Source: Parapedobacter luteus
GTDB taxonomy: Bacteria; Bacteroidota; Bacteroidia; Sphingobacteriales; Sphingobacteriaceae
Assembly: GCF_900168055.1 (NCBI RefSeq)
Contig: NZ_FUYS01000003.1
Location: 434,001 to 498,000 of the forward strand
Length of the DNA stretch: 64,000 nt
Direction: 5' to 3'
Shown: one piece after another, positions 18,252 through 27,453 of the stretch
How the letters are laid out: every line of letters begins with the position of its first letter
Position numbering within the stretch: position 1 is the stretch's first letter
Notes under the pieces: model-generated
Database searches by the model: none
Told to the model about the DNA's origin: nothing
Seen by the model: the letters and a program-made list of their open reading frames with translations, nothing else
Program-made: the position numbers and the translations under genes

Positions 18252-19832
18252 TCATTCGGTGTATCCCGGATTCTGCTCAAGTGCGGGGTTACGCTGCAAC
18301 TCATCATCCGGTATAGGGTACAACAAATGCCCTTCGGTGTAGGTCGCGCCAAAACTGTTTCGGTGCCCCACCACATCCACAAAATTGATTTGCCCATTGT
18401 CAGTTACCGGAAATTGCCGTGTACGCTGGATGTCAAACCAAATATGAAATTCAAATACCAGTTCGCGCAACCGTTCTTTCCATACCTCAGCTACAAATTG
18501 CTGCGGGGTTAAACCGGCTAATGCAGCTTTGATCTGTTCCTCCGATTGTTTCCAATACGCACGACTCCTCACTTGTGCCAAATAGTTCACGGCTTCCGCG
18601 GTCACCCCCTCTGATTGGGCGATTGCCTCTGCGGCAATGAGCAACACATTGGCGTAGGTGTAGATTGGCAGATCTTTGCCGGATGTCGCCGTTTCCAATG
18701 CGGCTTGCTCATCATACCAAAGGTGTGGAGCCCACTGAAAATTGGTCACCCCGCCATCGGGTCTGGTGTAAGAGGAATGGAAATATTGCTTTTCCTGCCT
18801 GCGCAAATCATCTTGCGGGTGGTATGCCTGCAGTAGGCTGACGGAGGGCTCATAAGCGTTGTTGACAATCGCATAAGCCACTTCGGGAGAAATATTCGTG
18901 GGGAACGCCCACTGTGCGTATTGGGAGTTTTCGATGCCTACCGTATATTCAAAATAATAGATCTGTTCGTTGGGCAGGTTGTCTGCAAGCCGTGCTTTAT
19001 TGTATGCGCTCCTAGCTTGGACGACTTCGCCCTGTGCATCCCGATCGTGCTGGGTGAGGCTATAAACGCCGCTGGCAATGAGCTCTCGGGCTTCCCTGGC
19101 GGCATCGGCGTGGTGGTTGGCCTGTAGGGGGTAGCCGCTCATGGTGAGATAGACCTCAGCCAACAGCGATTTTGCGATGCCGTGGGTAATCCGGTTGCCG
19201 TTACTGGCCATCGTTGTGTTGGGAAGGCGCTCCTGTTGAGTGGCGTATTGCAGGTCGCCAACGATAAGGGCGTAAATATCAGCCACAGATGCCCGCTCGA
19301 TATACAGGTTATCCAAGCTCTCATAGGGTTCCGTAATCAACGGAACGCCCCCGAAGAAACGAACCAAGAAATAATAGTTCATTGCCCTGAAAACACGGGC
19401 TTCGGCCATAAGCCTGTCGGCTTCTGTTTCGGGAAGTCCCGGTGTTGCAGGGATGTATTTGATAGCGTTGTTAGCCCGTGCAATACCGAGGTACAGATCC
19501 CGGTAGATGCCCCCCAGGTAACCCGAAAGGTTGACACCGTTCAATGTAAGCTGCTGAGCATGTTGCACGTGTACTTCCTGTCCCTTGAATTCGTTGTCTA
19601 TGAGGCCGGAGGTGTACGGACCAAACATAATCCTTGTTCCAGAATAAACACCACCGCTAAACAGGGACGGAACACCTGACCGGTACAAGGCATTTACCGC
19701 GTTGTACGCATGGTCCGGATTCGTAAAGAACTGGCCCGAGGAAATCTCATCTTTCGGCACTTCTTTCAGGAAGTCCGAGCAGGAGGTTGCTAACACCCCT
19801 GCGGAAAATATCATTGCGATTAACTTTTTCAT
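18252..19832 (-). CDS. SusD/RagB family nutrient-binding lipoprotein
   Basis: 526 residues. The signal peptide ends with a lipobox (LATSC), followed by SDFLKEVPKDEISSGQFFTN, typical of SusD. TPR-like helices and the C-terminal FEFHIWFDIQRTRQF segment are as in the family. It forms the lid on the SusC-type transporter encoded just upstream and selects oligosaccharides for import. The following GH92 gene implies mannosides as ligands. Confidence 0.95.
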   Translation of the reverse strand: MKKLIAMIFSAGVLATSCSDFLKEVPKDEISSGQFFTNPDHAYNAVNALYRSGVPSLFSGGVYSGTRIMFGPYTSGLIDNEFKGQEVHVQHAQQLTLNGVNLSGYLGGIYRDLYLGIARANNAIKYIPATPGLPETEADRLMAEARVFRAMNYYFLVRFFGGVPLITEPYESLDNLYIERASVADIYALIVGDLQYATQQERLPNTTMASNGNRITHGIAKSLLAEVYLTMSGYPLQANHHADAAREARELIASGVYSLTQHDRDAQGEVVQARSAYNKARLADNLPNEQIYYFEYTVGIENSQYAQWAFPTNISPEVAYAIVNNAYEPSVSLLQAYHPQDDLRRQEKQYFHSSYTRPDGGVTNFQWAPHLWYDEQAALETATSGKDLPIYTYANVLLIAAEAIAQSEGVTAEAVNYLAQVRSRAYWKQSEEQIKAALAGLTPQQFVAEVWKERLRELVFEFHIWFDIQRTRQFPVTDNGQINFVDVVGHRNSFGATYTEGHLLYPIPDDELQRNPALEQNPGYTE

Positions 19833-19850
19833 AATCTGAAGTTTTGTCGG

Positions 19851-22800
19851 TTAGAATTGAAAACTGGTTCCTAAGGTGAACGTTCTCGGATTAGGGTATT
19901 GATGAAAAAAGACATTCTGCCCCCACTGGTTGCCGCTGTGGGATGTCGCTTCCGGATCGTACCCCTTGAATTCGTCCGATTTGACAAGAAACGCGTTCTG
20001 CACGCTGGCGTAGACGCGAAGTCCCCTCAGGTTAAGCCTGTTTAACGAGACGCCGCCGAAATTGTACCCCAGTGAAATCAGGTTGCCGCGCAAATATGAG
20101 CCGTTAGCCACCCAGTGGTCATCAATCTGACTGTTTTGTCCGGTATACGGACCGTTCCTGATCTGCTGGATCATCGTGTTTTGGTTGGTTTCCGTCCAGC
20201 TTTCGTAGAGGGTTGCCGCCAGGCCATTGGAATACCCCGTTCGGTCTTCCATGGAGTGCATGAATTGCTGCATGATATCCACCCCGTAAACGAATTGGAG
20301 ATCAACGGTGAGGTCGAAGTTTTTGTAGCTTATGTTGTTTACAAAACTTCCCACCCAATCGGGGAGTCCGCTGCCAATGACATAGCGGTCAGCGCTTCGT
20401 TTGGCCTCGCCGGGGACGGCACCCACCGCAGCTGCTTCTGTCGCCTCGTGGGTGCCCCACGTGCCTAGGCGCCTATAGCCCCAGTATGAGCTCAGCGGTT
20501 CGCCAACACGGAGTATAGTCATGCTACCAGACACGAAGCTTGGGCCAGGGAAGATATCCTCATCGTTTTCACCTAATGCTTCAATGCGGTTCTTGTTGAA
20601 GCTGAAATTGAGCGTAGACTGCCATGTTATCGTATTGTTGGACACCGGCGTGCCACTAAGCATCACCTCAACACCTCGGTTGGACACCGAGCCGATATTG
20701 TCTCTTACACCAGTGAAACCTGTAGACGTAGGTACCGGTTTGTCGAGCAGCAGGTCGGTGGTAAGCTTGTAATAGTAGTCGAAACTGGCGCTGAGACGGC
20801 GGTTGAACAGTGCCAGGTCGAAGCCCACATCAAACTGGTTGGTTTTTTCCCATTCCAGGTTGGGGTTAGGCAACCGATTAACATAGCTTTGCGATACCCG
20901 CGTCCCGTTAAGCAGGGTGGTACCACTGGATATGGTTCCGAGCGACAGGTAAGTCGGTATTTCCGTATTTCCCGTTATCCCGTAGCTCGACCGGATCTTG
21001 AGTTCGTCCAATCCCCGCATATCGCGAAAGAATGGCTCTTCGGACAGTACCCAGCCGATGCCAGCCGAAGGAAATATACCGTATTTGTTATTTTCACCGA
21101 ACCGCGAAGAACCGTCAACGCGGCCCGTAAGGGTAAGCAGATACTTGTTCTTGTAGCTGTAGCTGCCGCGCAGGAAATAGGAGTTCATTGTCCACTTGTC
21201 ATGCGACGAGCCAGGTGCGCCGGGTTGGCTGGCCGACTGGATGGCATTGAAACGGAAAAAATCGTCCGCAAACCCCTGTGCAGTAATCCAATTGTTTTCA
21301 TAGACACGCTGCTGCCAACTTAACCCCAGTACACCATTGATGCGGTGGTCGCCGATTTCGGTGTTGTAGTTCAGGTAGGTTTCCTCCTGCCAGTAAAACG
21401 AGCGTTGGTTTTCCAGACGGGCAGATCCCAACGGCGCCGAGATATTAATGAGGTCCGTGGGGCTGTATTCCTGAATGTTATTATCGTGCTTATCAAACCC
21501 GAATTGTGTACGCAGGTCCAATCCCGGCAGGATATGGAAGGTCAGGTAGGCATTGCCGAAAAGCTGCTGGCGTTTGCGGATCCGATCCTGTGTTTCCAAG
21601 ACATGTACCGGATTGGGTATCGCTTCCAGGCCATATGGGTCGGTGATCATGCTACTGTTGGACCACGTACCATCCGGGAATTTCACGGGGAATATCGGAG
21701 GCATCTCCAACATCGATCGGCGCGGCATTTGATAACCGCCCCCTTCATCCACTTCATTTTCGCGGGTATAGTTTGCTAATAAGTTGACGCCCAGCGACAG
21801 CCAATCCTTTGGTTTCGCATCATAAGCAATTTTTGCGTTGATCCGTTCGAGATCACTCCTGAGCATGATACCCTGCATGTTAGCATAGTTGAGGAACGCT
21901 CCGAATGATGCATTGTCGCCTTTGGTCTGCACAGAAAACTGGTGGTTATGGGATACCGCTGTGCGCGTGGCCTCTTCCTGCCAATCTGTATCATATAGCG
22001 GATTGCCTTGTGCATCAAACAGCCTTGGATCGCTGCGCGTTAATGCCGGGATACTGCTGGTGCGGTATTTCGAATGGTTGGCAAATCCACGCTCCAGCAC
22101 TTCCATAAACTCTGCGGCATTGAGCACGTCCAGCTTACGGGGCAATACCCCCACGTTCATGAATCCTTCATAACCCACGATGGTACCTCCGGCGCTGGCA
22201 CCTCGCCGAGTCGTGATCAGCACCACACCATTCGCTCCCCGTGCTCCATAAATGGCCGTGGAAGATGCGTCCTTGAGTACCTCCATGCGTTCAATGTCGT
22301 TGGGATTGAGGAACTGTATGTTTTCCATCACAACACCATCCACCACGAAAAGCGGGTTGGACGAAGAATTGATCGTACCTAACCCCCGGATGAGAATGCG
22401 AGGGCTGCTGGTTGGCGACCCGGAGTTCAAGAATACGTTGACCCCGGCAACCCGCCCTTTCATGCCCTGCAGCGCGTTGGTAACCGGAGCCTGCAATAAT
22501 TCCTTTCCGGACAGCACCCCAACGGATCCCGTCAGATCCGATTTGCGTTGGGTACCGTACCCCACGACGACGACTTCATCCAATTGCTGATCACTGGGCA
22601 CAAGCAACACGTCTATCGGTTGCTCACTTGCGACACCCACTTCCTGAGTCTGGTAACCCACGTAATTGAACACCAATACCGACCCCGTCTTTGGGACTTC
22701 AAGTCGAAACCTGCCACCCGAATCGGTCGTTGTGCCCGTAGCGCTCCCTTTTAGCGTAACACTAACCCCTTCAAGAACCGGATTGTTCCCCGAGGCGTCG

Positions 22801-22940
22801 GCGGACCGCACGACACCTGTAGCGGTGAACGTCGTCTGCGCATGGCCGATGGACGGTGATGCTCCTATCAACACTAGGCAGCAAAACACCGAGCCCCATC
22901 CCATCTTTTTTGTCAAGTAAAATAAATCATGTAAAATCAT
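19851..22940 (-). CDS. SusC/RagA family TonB-linked outer membrane protein
   Basis: 1029 residues. A signal peptide is followed by a carboxypeptidase-D-regulatory-like domain (about residues 35-115). The TonB-box-like region and plug come next (DEVVVVGYGTQRKSDLTGSV, then RILIRGLGTINSSSNPLFVV), then a 22-strand beta-barrel ending in FTLGTSFQF. It imports glycans together with SusD using TonB energy. It is the first gene of the alpha-mannoside operon. Starts at 22940 or 22904 both precede a signal peptide. No ECF anti-sigma signalling domain is seen; the neighbouring GntR regulator likely does the control. Confidence 0.95.
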   Translation of the reverse strand: MILHDLFYLTKKMGWGSVFCCLVLIGASPSIGHAQTTFTATGVVRSADASGNNPVLEGVSVTLKGSATGTTTDSGGRFRLEVPKTGSVLVFNYVGYQTQEVGVASEQPIDVLLVPSDQQLDEVVVVGYGTQRKSDLTGSVGVLSGKELLQAPVTNALQGMKGRVAGVNVFLNSGSPTSSPRILIRGLGTINSSSNPLFVVDGVVMENIQFLNPNDIERMEVLKDASSTAIYGARGANGVVLITTRRGASAGGTIVGYEGFMNVGVLPRKLDVLNAAEFMEVLERGFANHSKYRTSSIPALTRSDPRLFDAQGNPLYDTDWQEEATRTAVSHNHQFSVQTKGDNASFGAFLNYANMQGIMLRSDLERINAKIAYDAKPKDWLSLGVNLLANYTRENEVDEGGGYQMPRRSMLEMPPIFPVKFPDGTWSNSSMITDPYGLEAIPNPVHVLETQDRIRKRQQLFGNAYLTFHILPGLDLRTQFGFDKHDNNIQEYSPTDLINISAPLGSARLENQRSFYWQEETYLNYNTEIGDHRINGVLGLSWQQRVYENNWITAQGFADDFFRFNAIQSASQPGAPGSSHDKWTMNSYFLRGSYSYKNKYLLTLTGRVDGSSRFGENNKYGIFPSAGIGWVLSEEPFFRDMRGLDELKIRSSYGITGNTEIPTYLSLGTISSGTTLLNGTRVSQSYVNRLPNPNLEWEKTNQFDVGFDLALFNRRLSASFDYYYKLTTDLLLDKPVPTSTGFTGVRDNIGSVSNRGVEVMLSGTPVSNNTITWQSTLNFSFNKNRIEALGENDEDIFPGPSFVSGSMTILRVGEPLSSYWGYRRLGTWGTHEATEAAAVGAVPGEAKRSADRYVIGSGLPDWVGSFVNNISYKNFDLTVDLQFVYGVDIMQQFMHSMEDRTGYSNGLAATLYESWTETNQNTMIQQIRNGPYTGQNSQIDDHWVANGSYLRGNLISLGYNFGGVSLNRLNLRGLRVYASVQNAFLVKSDEFKGYDPEATSHSGNQWGQNVFFHQYPNPRTFTLGTSFQF

Positions 22941-22974
22941 AACAAGTTATAATTAGGTATATTGAATGTAAATA

Positions 22975-22984
22975 TGTATATACA
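22975..22984. promoter_or_regulatory. Candidate GntR operator TGTATATACA
   Basis: Perfect palindrome, 12 bp if flanking A/T is included (22974-22985), between susC and the GntR gene. Its core GTATATAC matches the GTnTAnAC pattern favoured by HutC/UTRA-type GntR proteins. It lies about 35 bp upstream of the SusC-type start. Confidence 0.5.
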
Positions 22985-23082
22985 TTTAAACGAACAACGC
23001 ACTTACAACCTCATATTAATTCTAAAAAAAACATTATATCGGCAAATATTTAGTGATTACAAAGGTTTTAATAATTTTTATA

Positions 23083-23092
23083 TGTACGTACA
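23083..23092. promoter_or_regulatory. Candidate GntR operator TGTACGTACA
   Basis: Second perfect palindrome with the same half-site TGTA/TACA, 108 bp from the first (centre to centre) in the same divergent gap. It lies about 92 bp upstream of the GntR -7 box. Confidence 0.45.
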
Positions 23093-23183
23093 AATATATG
23101 GAAATAAAAATCAAACCTCCAAATTTCCTGAGCGATTTATCGACGAGTAACCGGTTGCCCCATTTAGATATTCCCTTTTTTGG

Positions 23184-23191
23184 TATGTTTG
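23184..23191 (+). promoter_or_regulatory. -7 promoter box TATGTTTG of the GntR gene
   Basis: Exact consensus on the forward strand, giving a leader of about 20 nt before the ATG at 23217. Confidence 0.55.
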
Positions 23192-23216
23192 CACATAAAT
23201 CATACAACTATCAGGC

Positions 23217-23951
23217 ATGAAACTTTCGATTGACCATAGTAGCCCCATTCCATTACATGTACAGGCTGAGGAGTTGTTACGCTCGCTGATTAGCACGGCA
23301 GAATACCGAGACGGGAAATTATTACCCAATGAGATCGAGCTCTCCAAAAAACTCGCCATCTCCCGCGCCACCCTTCGACAGGCGCTTAATAAACTCGTTT
23401 ACGAAGGGTTACTCGTTCGTAAAAAGGGGGTAGGCACCAAAGTGGCATCGGCTCAGTCCATCAGCTCTAAATCCAAAAACTGGCTCAGTTTTTCACAGGA
23501 GATGGAAGCAAGAGGTATACCCATCCGGAATTTCGAGCTGCATATCAGCTGGGTTTTCCCTGACCAGAAAGTTGCCAACTTCTTTGAAATGAAAAGTGAA
23601 CGCAAGGTACTTAAGCTGGTCCGCTTGCGCGGACGCCCTGAAGGACCTTTCGTTTATTTCGAATCCTATTTCCACCCCCGCATAGGCCTGACAGGCGACG
23701 AGGACTTCAAGCGCCCGTTGTATGAGATGCTCGAAAAAGAACATAACACCGTTGCTTATGTCTCTAAAGAAGAAATCAGCGCCATCTTAGCCGATGACTT
23801 TATCGCCCAAAAACTGGAAACAGAAAAGGGCAGTGCCATATTGTTCCGGAAGCGTTTTGTATACGACGTCGCGGAACGACCAATCGAATACAATCTGGGC
23901 TATTATAAAGCAGACAGCTTTGTTTATACCGTGGAAAGCCGGCGGGAATGA
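23217..23951 (+). CDS. GntR family regulator with UTRA domain
   Basis: 244 residues. The N-terminal winged helix (about residues 8-76) contains LLPNEIELSKKLAISRATLR and QALNKLVYEGLLVRKKGVGT, diagnostic of GntR. The C-terminal UTRA ligand domain (about 90-240) has LVRLRGRPEGPFVYFESYFH and the terminal PIEYNLGYYKADSFVY. UTRA regulators usually sense small metabolites such as sugar phosphates. It is divergent from the SusC operon, so I infer control of mannoside uptake, likely through the two TGTAnnTACA palindromes. Confidence 0.92.
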   Translation: MKLSIDHSSPIPLHVQAEELLRSLISTAEYRDGKLLPNEIELSKKLAISRATLRQALNKLVYEGLLVRKKGVGTKVASAQSISSKSKNWLSFSQEMEARGIPIRNFELHISWVFPDQKVANFFEMKSERKVLKLVRLRGRPEGPFVYFESYFHPRIGLTGDEDFKRPLYEMLEKEHNTVAYVSKEEISAILADDFIAQKLETEKGSAILFRKRFVYDVAERPIEYNLGYYKADSFVYTVESRRE

Positions 23952-24083
23952 TCGATCAGGGAACACCAAAGACAACCCGCATAAAAGATTTGCGGTACCA
24001 CCTGCCGCATTAAATAAAAGGAACGAGGAAAACGCTACCGTTGTAAACATTGAACGCCAGTTCATGTTATATAATAGTTGATT

Positions 24084-26105
24084 ATGGGCATCGCGCAACG
24101 AATTATACAGAAAAGCACGTTAAAGAAAGGCATTGTGGTGCCGAGCCTGGCCTTCATCCTGTCTGTTTCCTTCATTTCGAGCTTTTTCCCGAAACGGGCG
24201 GCTGCGTTACTGAACCAAATACAGGGGTTTATCTTCACCAATCTAAATTGGGTATACATCTGGGCGGTCACGCTTTTTGTGTTCTTTTTGTTCTTTCTGG
24301 TAGTAAGCCGGTATGGCTCGATTAAACTGGGAGACAATGACGCCACACCGGAATACTCATTTTTTTCGTGGGTATCCATGCTGTTTGCTGCGGGTATGGG
24401 TATTGGGTTGATGTACTTCAGCGTGGCCGAACCGATTTCACATTTTTCGGATCAGGTTTTCGGCCAACACAACGAAATACAACGTGCAAAAGATGCACAG
24501 CTCTACACGTTTTTTCATTGGGGCATCCATGCCTGGGCAATTTATGGGGTCGTCGGTTTATCGCTCTCCTATTTTGCGTACCGATACAAATTGCCCTTGT
24601 CTTTGCGTAGCTGTTTTTATCCGCTGCTGAAGGATAAAATCAACAGCCCCGCGGGAGATCTCATTGATACGTTCGCATTATGCAGCACGTTTTTCGGCAT
24701 CACAACAACACTGGGCTTCGGCGTGGTGCAGTTAAATGCGGGGCTCGTGCAGGTTGGCGTGATGGACGGCTATGGCTTTGGCTACCAGGTTGTCATTGTG
24801 GCCGTCATTATGGGCATTTCAATCACGTCGGCAACAACCGGTGTAAACAAGGGCGTGAAATTCCTAAGCCAGGTCAACATTGTCGCTGCGATAGCATTGA
24901 TGTTGTTCATTTTGGCCCTTGGGCCGACGGTGTTCCTGCTCGGTTCATTTTCCGAAGGGCTGGGGCATTACATCAACGAGTTTTTCAACCTGACCTTCAA
25001 TACCCACGCGTATGAGCCAAATCTGCATCCCTGGTTTTTCAGTTGGACCATCCTCTATTGGGCGTGGTGGATTTCCTGGTCGCCATACGTTGGCTTATTT
25101 ATCGCCAGAATATCACGCGGACGGACCATCCGTGAATTCATCGGCGCGGTGCTGATTATTCCTACCGCCTTTAATTTTTTCTGGATGACGGTATTCGGAA
25201 ACAGTGCAACTTGGTTGGATAGCTATCAATTAGGCGGACTGTTGAGCAGTATGGCCGATCAGACGGATAGGTTGCTATTCGAATTCCTCAATTTTTTTCC
25301 GGCAACGGGAGCTACCAGTACACTGGCCATTTTCATCATTTTCATCTTTTTTGTCACCTCTGCAGATTCGGGGATTTTCGTAATGAATAGTATCGCCACG
25401 AAAAATGCTGCCAAATCGCCCAAATGGCAGCTTGCTTTCTGGGGTATATTGCTGGCGGTGTTGGCGCTGGTGCTGTTGAATGCGGGCGGACTGGGTTCCC
25501 TCCAAACGATGACCCTGCTTACGGCGCTTCCCTTTTCCTTCATCATGCTGCTTTTCTGCTACAGCCTCATGCAGGGTCTCACGGTAGATGTCAACTATTA
25601 TGAGAAAGAATTTTCACCCGCTACGGTCACTTGGTCTGGCGTACATTGGAAAGAGCGCCTGCAGCGCATTTTATCCTTCAAGGATCGCAAGGCTGTTGTA
25701 AACTTTCTGCAGCATACCGTTGAGCCGGCGCTTCACGAACTTGCTGCGGCGTTCAACGCACAAGGGGTGTCGGCCAATGTGGCTGCGGCGGATGATTACA
25801 TGTGGGTTGAACTGACCATCCAGCATGAGCGTATTGATAACTTCAAATACGGAGTGCGTTGCGAAAAGAAAGACATCTCCGATTTTCTGGTGAGCGAAGA
25901 AAATATCCCCGACCTCGACCAAAACCGGACCTATATCCCGCAGTCGTATTTTGGCGACAACCGCGTCGGATATAATATCGAGTATTTTATGCGGGAAGAA
26001 GTGATTGCTGATGTGCTTAAACAGTATGAGCGTTTTCTGGAGTTGTCGTCGCAGGTAAAAAACGAAATATTCACGGCAACCAATTTAAAGCGCCGGAATG
26101 AATGA
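24084..26105 (+). CDS. BCCT family betaine/carnitine/choline transporter
   Basis: 673 residues with about twelve transmembrane helices. The BCCT signature is TILYWAWWISWSPYVGLFIA followed by RISRGRTIREF, and the Gly-rich helix AAGMGIGLMYFSVAEP is present. The cytosolic C-terminal tail of about 160 residues is long, as in BetT, where it senses osmotic stress. Substrates of the family are trimethylammonium osmolytes; which one is used here is unknown. ATG 24084 is preferred to the in-frame TTG at 24078. The 3' end overlaps the convergent gene by 35 bp. Confidence 0.93.
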   Translation: MGIAQRIIQKSTLKKGIVVPSLAFILSVSFISSFFPKRAAALLNQIQGFIFTNLNWVYIWAVTLFVFFLFFLVVSRYGSIKLGDNDATPEYSFFSWVSMLFAAGMGIGLMYFSVAEPISHFSDQVFGQHNEIQRAKDAQLYTFFHWGIHAWAIYGVVGLSLSYFAYRYKLPLSLRSCFYPLLKDKINSPAGDLIDTFALCSTFFGITTTLGFGVVQLNAGLVQVGVMDGYGFGYQVVIVAVIMGISITSATTGVNKGVKFLSQVNIVAAIALMLFILALGPTVFLLGSFSEGLGHYINEFFNLTFNTHAYEPNLHPWFFSWTILYWAWWISWSPYVGLFIARISRGRTIREFIGAVLIIPTAFNFFWMTVFGNSATWLDSYQLGGLLSSMADQTDRLLFEFLNFFPATGATSTLAIFIIFIFFVTSADSGIFVMNSIATKNAAKSPKWQLAFWGILLAVLALVLLNAGGLGSLQTMTLLTALPFSFIMLLFCYSLMQGLTVDVNYYEKEFSPATVTWSGVHWKERLQRILSFKDRKAVVNFLQHTVEPALHELAAAFNAQGVSANVAAADDYMWVELTIQHERIDNFKYGVRCEKKDISDFLVSEENIPDLDQNRTYIPQSYFGDNRVGYNIEYFMREEVIADVLKQYERFLELSSQVKNEIFTATNLKRRNE

Positions 26106-27429
26106 GCTGGACCAAACTGTTGACCGACTCATCCGGCAGCGTCATCCTCCCATGGACCACCATTTCCGCGTCCGCCTTGCGGATTCCCTGTATTTCAATG
26201 GTGGAAAGCGGCGCAAGCAGGGCTTCCAAGCGTCCGGGCAGGACCCCTTGTTGCGTGGCGGAAACGATGTCGAGATAGCCATACAGGAAGTCTCCGCCGC
26301 CACTGCCTTTACCGACGGCGGCCAGCTGTTTTTCCGCATCTTGCACCGTACTGAAAAACAACCGCTTATCCGCGTCAGCATAAGTATATAGCGAAAACAA
26401 CGGAAAGACCTCCGGCTTTATCCGCGCCAAATCGGCATCCAGGATACCCTGCGCTGCCAAATAAGCGGCCAAATGCTTTGTATCCGACGAAATTGCCCCA
26501 AATAAGGCCGGTACCGACCGATCGACCGCCTCACGCACTTCCACCGGATTGAAATCGTCGTCGTACGCATAGTTAATCACGGTATCCTGTTGCGTGGTAG
26601 CTCCCCGCCACTGCACGCAGGTCTTGCCGCTGATATACCGCATCAAGCTGTCCCGGCTTACCGTATGCCCGCCAGACTGCCAGGCAGGCGGCATCAAGGA
26701 CCAGCACCAAGCAGGTAACTGTAAGAATCCGGTGTTGCCCGTTTTCAACTGCGACGGAAATTCAGCAGCATCTCCTGCCCCGTCGGTGGAGAAGGCTATT
26801 TCCCCGCGCTTAAAGTCCAGCCGGAGCGCGTGTTGCCCCATGATATTGAGGTGCCCCTTTCGGTTCTTTAACTCGCTGAATCGGCTCGCCGCCAACGGCT
26901 CCTGTTGGTCGCCCTGCAGCAGCCCCCGGAGGTGTTCCGCTACCGGCGCCAGCTGCTCACCCGGTTCCCAGCAAAGGGCGAAGGCGATACTGTCCGCGCT
27001 GTGAAGCGCAACCAAGTGCTGCGATACCACCCGGCTAAACGGCGTCGCAGCCTCATACGCCCAGTCCTGTTGGCGGATAAACGCCTGAAGCTCCCCGACA
27101 TCATTGATACGCAATACACCAAATAACACGCGCGGCCTATCTGCAAATTGGTAGAGAAACAGGTTGGCAGGTATCGCCAATCCGATACCGGACCGTAAAA
27201 AACGATAGGTCCCGCCACGTTCCGCGTCCCGTTTAATAGGCGAAGGGCTCCAAAGTTGGCTCCATAACACATCAGCAACCAATCCGTCAACTTGGACTTT
27301 GACCACCGAAACGGCGCCCCGGGGAACCTGCACGGCATACGATTGGCGCTGCCGATGGGCAAAAAACAAGCCTGTCCCCAAGGTCAGGAGTACCAATACA
27401 GCCGCTGTGATCCAAAGAAGCCGCTTCAT
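26071..27429 (-). CDS. Hypothetical single-pass membrane or exported protein
   Basis: 452 residues. An N-terminal hydrophobic segment (ITAAVLVLLTLGTGLFFA) acts as a signal anchor. The rest is predicted extracytoplasmic with no domain I can name; AVQVPRGAVSVVKVQVDGLV near the start resembles the opening of the DUF4836-like neighbour (IPEDAFAVVSVRTG), suggesting remote relationship. It is the last gene of a three-gene operon (30079 to 26071) with a palindromic operator in front. Its last 35 bp overlap the convergent BCCT gene. Confidence 0.7.
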   Translation of the reverse strand: MKRLLWITAAVLVLLTLGTGLFFAHRQRQSYAVQVPRGAVSVVKVQVDGLVADVLWSQLWSPSPIKRDAERGGTYRFLRSGIGLAIPANLFLYQFADRPRVLFGVLRINDVGELQAFIRQQDWAYEAATPFSRVVSQHLVALHSADSIAFALCWEPGEQLAPVAEHLRGLLQGDQQEPLAASRFSELKNRKGHLNIMGQHALRLDFKRGEIAFSTDGAGDAAEFPSQLKTGNTGFLQLPAWCWSLMPPAWQSGGHTVSRDSLMRYISGKTCVQWRGATTQQDTVINYAYDDDFNPVEVREAVDRSVPALFGAISSDTKHLAAYLAAQGILDADLARIKPEVFPLFSLYTYADADKRLFFSTVQDAEKQLAAVGKGSGGGDFLYGYLDIVSATQQGVLPGRLEALLAPLSTIEIQGIRKADAEMVVHGRMTLPDESVNSLVQLIHSGALNWLP

Positions 27430-27453
27430 AACCGGATATCGTTCGCAGCCGGG

